Shown piece after piece: positions 5,943-7,801 of a DNA stretch of 7,801 nt; the first letter of the stretch is position 1; every line of letters starts with the position of its first letter. The notes beneath the pieces were generated by a model. The model was not told where the DNA came from. It ran no database searches and saw only the letters and a program-made list of their open reading frames with translations. This DNA comes from Actinomycetota bacterium (GTDB taxonomy: Bacteria > Actinomycetota > Thermoleophilia > Gaiellales > Gaiellaceae). The stretch lies in assembly GCA_005885565.1 (NCBI GenBank), contig VAXK01000022.1:1-7801 (forward strand). Direction: 5' to 3'. The position numbers and the translations under genes are program-made.

Positions 5943-6515
5943 TCAGGCGGCGAGCAGGGACTCGATCGTCTCGAGCAGGCCGAGCGGGCTGAACGGCTTC
6001 GTCAGGAACGCCTTGGCGCCGAGCCGCATCGCCTCGGCGCGCTGCGTGCCGTCGGTGGTGAGGACGACGACCGGCAGGCCGGGATGGCGTTCCTGGAGCC
6101 GCGTCAGCACCGTCGAGCCAGGCGTGGCCGGCATCTGCCAGTCGAGCAGCACGAGCTCGGGGCACTGCGCCTCGATCAAGTCGAGGGCGATCTCTCCGTC
6201 GCTCGCCTCGGCGATCTCGAACTCGTGCGCCGAGAGCGTCCGGCGCAGGAGGCGGCGGACGAAGACGTCGTCGTCGACGAGCAGGATCCGCGCCGAGCCG
6301 TTGCGCGCGGGCCCGGGCTCAGCTGGGTGCTCGACGCCGAGCAGCGAGTCGAGAGCGCGGTCGAGCTGGCGCGCGGCCGCGAGGATCTCCTCCGCTGCGG
6401 CGGCGCGAAACTCCTCGTCGCCGCCGCCCGCGAGCAGCTCGGCGTAGCCGACGATCACCACGAGCGGCGTCTTCAGGTCGTGGATCCGGCCGGCGAGCGC
6501 GCGCTCGTCGCTCAT
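5943..6515 (-). CDS. DHp (HisKA)-receiver fusion without kinase ATPase domain
   Basis: A 190-residue two-component signalling protein. Residues 8-60 form a helical hairpin with the histidine-kinase H-box IHDLKTPLVVIVGYAELL; His12 is the would-be phosphorylated residue. After a short Pro/Gly linker, residues 75-190 are a complete receiver domain: acidic pocket DDD (81-83), phospho-acceptor Asp125 in LVLLDWQMP, switch Thr153/154, and Lys173 in FLTKPF. There is no HATPase_c domain between or after them, so the protein cannot autophosphorylate in the usual way. It may dimerise through the hairpin and take phosphate from another kinase, or relay between His12 and Asp125 (inference). ATG 6515 has GGAGG 4 nt upstream and overlaps the stop of the HD-GYP gene (ATGA, 6512-6515), so the two are translationally coupled. 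There is no DNA-binding output domain; output is probably by protein contact. Confidence 0.85.
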   Translation of the reverse strand: MSDERALAGRIHDLKTPLVVIVGYAELLAGGGDEEFRAAAAEEILAAARQLDRALDSLLGVEHPAEPGPARNGSARILLVDDDVFVRRLLRRTLSAHEFEIAEASDGEIALDLIEAQCPELVLLDWQMPATPGSTVLTRLQERHPGLPVVVLTTDGTQRAEAMRLGAKAFLTKPFSPLGLLETIESLLAA

Positions 6516-7216
6516 GCGGCCTCCGCGTCCGCGAAGAGCGTGACGAACTGCGCTGCGAGGACGGGGTCGAAGTGCCGGCTGGCCTCGCGCTCGATCTCGC
6601 CGAGCGCGGCTGCGGTCGACAGGGCGAGGCGGTACGGACGGTCGTTCGTCATCGCGTCGAAGGCGTCGGCGAGCGCGAAGACGCGGGCCGCGACGGGAAT
6701 GCCGGTGCCGAGGAGCCCGAGCGGGTAGCCGGCACCGTCCCAGCGCTCGTGGTGCGCGACGACGACGTCGCGCGCGAGGCCGCCGAGGTAGGGGATCTGG
6801 GCGAGGATCCGCTCGCCGAGCAGCGGGTGCCGCTCGAGCTCGCGCCGCTCGTCCGCGTCGAGCGGAGCCTCCTTCAGGAGCACGGCGTCGGGGATCCCGA
6901 TCTTGCCGACGTCGTGGAGGAGGAAGCCGTACTCGAGCTGCGGGTCGCGGCAGAGGTGCGGCGCGACGCGCTCGGCGAGTCGAAGGGCGAGGCGGGTGAC
7001 GCGCTCTGCGTGCTCGCCCGTCGCGTCGTCCCGGAGCTCGAGCGCTGCCGCGAGCGCCCGCACGGTCGTCGCGTACGACTCCTCGAGGCGGCGAAGCGCC
7101 TCCTCGACGCCCCGCCGGTGCGCCCGCTCGATCTCGTGGAGTTGGCGGAGCTCGTCCGCGTACTTGAGCGCTTGGGCCGCCGCAAGTTGGTGGTCCATCG
7201 TGTTGTCTATCGACAT
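6512..7216 (-). CDS. HD-GYP domain protein, predicted cyclic-di-GMP phosphodiesterase
   Basis: A 234-residue protein with an N-terminal helical or coiled-coil stretch (about 8-50) and an HD-GYP phosphohydrolase domain (about 55-230). Visible signature residues are His69 (GEHAERV), the HD pair 101-102 in HDVGKIGIPD, His130, the HHERWDGAGYP motif (155-165) with His155/His156 and GYP, and Asp184 in LADAFDAMTNDRPYR. All of these fit an active metal-dependent enzyme that hydrolyses cyclic-di-GMP. Unlike RpfG, it has no receiver domain of its own; one is encoded by the next gene, which overlaps it by 4 nt. I chose ATG 7216, but ATG 7198 (6 residues shorter) is also possible; neither has a clear Shine-Dalgarno. 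The STAS gene ends 26 nt upstream, so the three genes look like one operon. Confidence 0.9.
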   Translation of the reverse strand: MSIDNTMDHQLAAAQALKYADELRQLHEIERAHRRGVEEALRRLEESYATTVRALAAALELRDDATGEHAERVTRLALRLAERVAPHLCRDPQLEYGFLLHDVGKIGIPDAVLLKEAPLDADERRELERHPLLGERILAQIPYLGGLARDVVVAHHERWDGAGYPLGLLGTGIPVAARVFALADAFDAMTNDRPYRLALSTAAALGEIEREASRHFDPVLAAQFVTLFADAEAA

Positions 7217-7242
7217 CCGATGAGGCCGCTTGAACGGGAGAT

Positions 7243-7593
7243 CTATTCGATTGCGGTCTCGATCCGGTCGTGCACCGAGAAGTGGCGGTCGAGGCCGGAG
7301 ACCTCGAGCGCACGGCGCACCTCGAGGCCCGGCGCGGCGAGCGCGAACGCGTCGCCCCGGGCGAGCTGCGAGCGCGCCTCGACGAGCGCGCCGAGCACCG
7401 TCGAGTCGACGAAGGTCACCTCGGCGAGGTCGACGACCAGTCGCTTCGGGGAGCGCTCGACGGCCCTTCGCAGCGCCTCCCGCAGGGCCGGCGCGGTGTA
7501 GAGGTCGAGCTCGCCCGCCAACGAGAGGACGAGCGCGTCCCCGCGCTCGGCGAGGCCGACGATCGGATCGCGATCTGACCCGAGCTCCGCCAG
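7243..7593 (-). CDS. STAS-domain anti-sigma factor antagonist, probable CTG start
   Basis: A single STAS domain of 116 residues (from CTG 7593), of the SpoIIAA/RsbV type, which binds anti-sigma kinases to free sigma factors or acts in related partner switching. The first strand DALVLSLAGELD leads to LYTAPALREAL (helix 1), RLVVDLAEVTFVDSTVLGAL with the conserved Asp63-Ser64 phosphorylation site, then FALAAPGLEVRRALEVSGLD and a final helix. The frame is open from ATC 7662 and contains no ATG, GTG or TTG before TTG 7521. That TTG would remove most of the first beta strand and has no ribosome binding site. CTG 7593 lies 7 nt after AGAAGGAG and gives a full domain, so I prefer it. No RsbW-like kinase is encoded in this window; the partner must be elsewhere. 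Confidence 0.86.
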   Translation of the reverse strand: MAELGSDRDPIVGLAERGDALVLSLAGELDLYTAPALREALRRAVERSPKRLVVDLAEVTFVDSTVLGALVEARSQLARGDAFALAAPGLEVRRALEVSGLDRHFSVHDRIETAIE

Positions 7594-7600
7594 GGATTCG

Positions 7601-7608
7601 CTCCTTCT
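7601..7608 (-). promoter_or_regulatory. Strong Shine-Dalgarno (AGAAGGAG) that decides the STAS start
   Basis: On the - strand AGAAGGAG ends at 7601, then CGAATCC (7 nt), then CTG at 7593-7591 in the STAS frame. It is the best ribosome binding site in this operon, and no ATG, GTG or TTG lies at a workable distance in that frame. Confidence 0.65.
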
Positions 7609-7660
7609 GCGTAGACGACGGCGCGCCGAGCGGGGGAGGGGCTGCGACGCGCCGTACTCG

Positions 7661-7690
7661 ATTCAAGCAAGTTTGCGCAGGACTAGGCAA
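7661..7690 (-). promoter_or_regulatory. Putative promoter of the STAS/HD-GYP/DHp-REC operon
   Basis: Read on the - strand: TTGCCT (7690-7685) as -35, an 18-nt spacer, and TTGAAT (7666-7661) as -10, each matching the housekeeping consensus at four of six positions. Transcription would begin near 7654, giving a leader of about 60 nt before the CTG start. The -35 overlaps one end of the palindrome at 7688-7702. Confidence 0.4.
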
Positions 7691-7702
7691 ACCGCCGGTT
7701 TG
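7688..7702. promoter_or_regulatory. Perfect palindrome, candidate operator between divergent promoters
   Basis: CAAACCG-C-CGGTTTG: two 7-bp arms with perfect symmetry around one central base (7695). Its left end covers the first three bases of the putative -35 of the STAS operon and its right end covers the first three of the putative -35 (TTGACG) of the hpnC-like gene, so one bound dimer could control both. No regulator gene is seen in the window. The symmetry itself supplies TTG to both -35 boxes, so the two observations are not fully independent. Confidence 0.5.
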
Positions 7703-7729
7703 ACGAGAGACTGCCCGGAACGCGATCGT
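7700..7729 (+). promoter_or_regulatory. Putative promoter of the hpnC-like gene (leaderless)
   Basis: TTGACG (7700-7705) is a five of six match to the -35 consensus. After an 18-nt spacer, GATCGT (7724-7729) is a weak -10. Seven nt later is the ATG at 7737, so transcription would begin at or beside the start codon. No Shine-Dalgarno precedes the ATG, which agrees with a leaderless transcript. Confidence 0.42.
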
Positions 7730-7736
7730 TCCCGGC
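7713..7736. repeat. Near-perfect inverted repeat abutting the hpnC-like start
   Basis: GCCCGGAACG (7713-7722) and CGTTCCCGGC (7727-7736) are 10-base arms around a 4-base centre CGAT, with a single C-C mismatch. It covers the proposed -10 and ends exactly where the ATG begins. It could be a second operator; as RNA it would form a hairpin only if transcription started upstream of it. Confidence 0.55.
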
Positions 7737-7801
7737 ATGGAAGCCGCCTCGGTCGCCGCCGTCGCCGCCCGCGCGAGCGGCGAGAACTTCCCTGTGGCCT
7801 C
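7737..7801 (+). CDS. hpnC: Squalene synthase HpnC-like protein, N-terminal fragment cut by window edge
   Basis: Only 21 full codons are visible: MEAASVAAVAARASGENFPV followed by Ala. The phrase GENFPVA, after a short helical lead, is the characteristic beginning of HpnC-type squalene/phytoene synthases (ENFPV-S in the family, normally followed by a long helix containing FARxADD). These trans-isoprenyl diphosphate synthases act with HpnD and HpnE to make squalene, the precursor of hopanoid membrane lipids. The call rests on this one motif and on the family as I know it; the catalytic Asp-rich motifs lie beyond the window. The ATG is preceded by a promoter-like TTGACG/GATCGT pair and no Shine-Dalgarno. 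It is divergent from the STAS operon, with 143 nt between the starts. Confidence 0.6.
   Translation, partial: MEAASVAAVAARASGENFPVA

Noticed and set aside
6516..7313. N-terminal extension of the DHp-receiver protein up to base 7313
   Set aside because: The extension is Arg/Pro-rich shadow of the HD-GYP gene. ATG 6515 has GGAGG upstream, an ATGA overlap, and begins just before the H-box.
7519..7521. TTG 7521 as the STAS start (92 residues)
   Set aside because: It removes most of the first beta strand and has no Shine-Dalgarno; CTG 7593 explains both.
7217..7738. N-terminal extension of the HD-GYP protein up to base 7738
   Set aside because: It overlaps the STAS gene out of frame and is low-complexity Arg/Ala/Gly. 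The first plausible start after the STAS stop is ATG 7216.
1..7801. CRISPR array, insertion sequence, toxin-antitoxin or phage-defence genes
   Set aside because: Read on both strands, I see no regular repeat-spacer pattern, transposase, terminal repeats, or recognisable defence or toxin domain.

Overview
The window is a dense, very GC-rich bacterial segment. It has tight gene spacing, frequent GTG/TTG starts, starts that look leaderless, an ECF sigma factor with a membrane-anchored tail, and an actinobacterial-looking methionyl-tRNA synthetase. Together these suggest an actinomycetote, most plausibly of the Thermoleophilia (Gaiellales/Solirubrobacterales) type. That placement is inferred from gene style and not proven. 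I see no insertion sequence, integrase, CRISPR array or phage gene, and no change of base composition that would mark an island.

Left part (1-3261, + strand). The 3' part of holB (clamp-loader delta prime) is followed 38 nt later by an ECF-type sigma factor whose C-terminus carries one predicted transmembrane helix and a long Pro/Lys-rich tail. Next come tRNA-Thr(CGT), a small secreted beta-rich protein with four cysteines, a strong stem-loop terminator and a small helical protein of unknown function.

Middle (3263-5928). metG lies on the - strand and ends 1 nt from the preceding + strand gene. Upstream of it, 12 nt away and probably in the same transcript, is a secreted protein of unknown function. 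A short, wholly helical cytosolic protein is divergent from that pair and probably has a leaderless start.

Right part (5943-7801). A compact - strand operon encodes a STAS-domain anti-sigma factor antagonist, an HD-GYP domain protein (predicted cyclic-di-GMP phosphodiesterase) and a small protein joining a histidine-kinase dimerisation/phosphoacceptor domain to a receiver domain with no ATPase domain. The last two overlap by ATGA. The STAS gene appears to start at a CTG codon behind a strong Shine-Dalgarno. Across a 143-bp divergent regulatory region is the beginning of an HpnC-like squalene synthase gene on the + strand. A perfect 7-1-7 palindrome sits exactly between the two putative -35 boxes.

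The most distinctive material is the STAS/HD-GYP/DHp-REC signalling operon with its divergent control region, and the membrane-tethered sigma factor. No component is a wholly new protein family by eye; the novelty, if any, lies in domain combinations, start-codon use and promoter layout.
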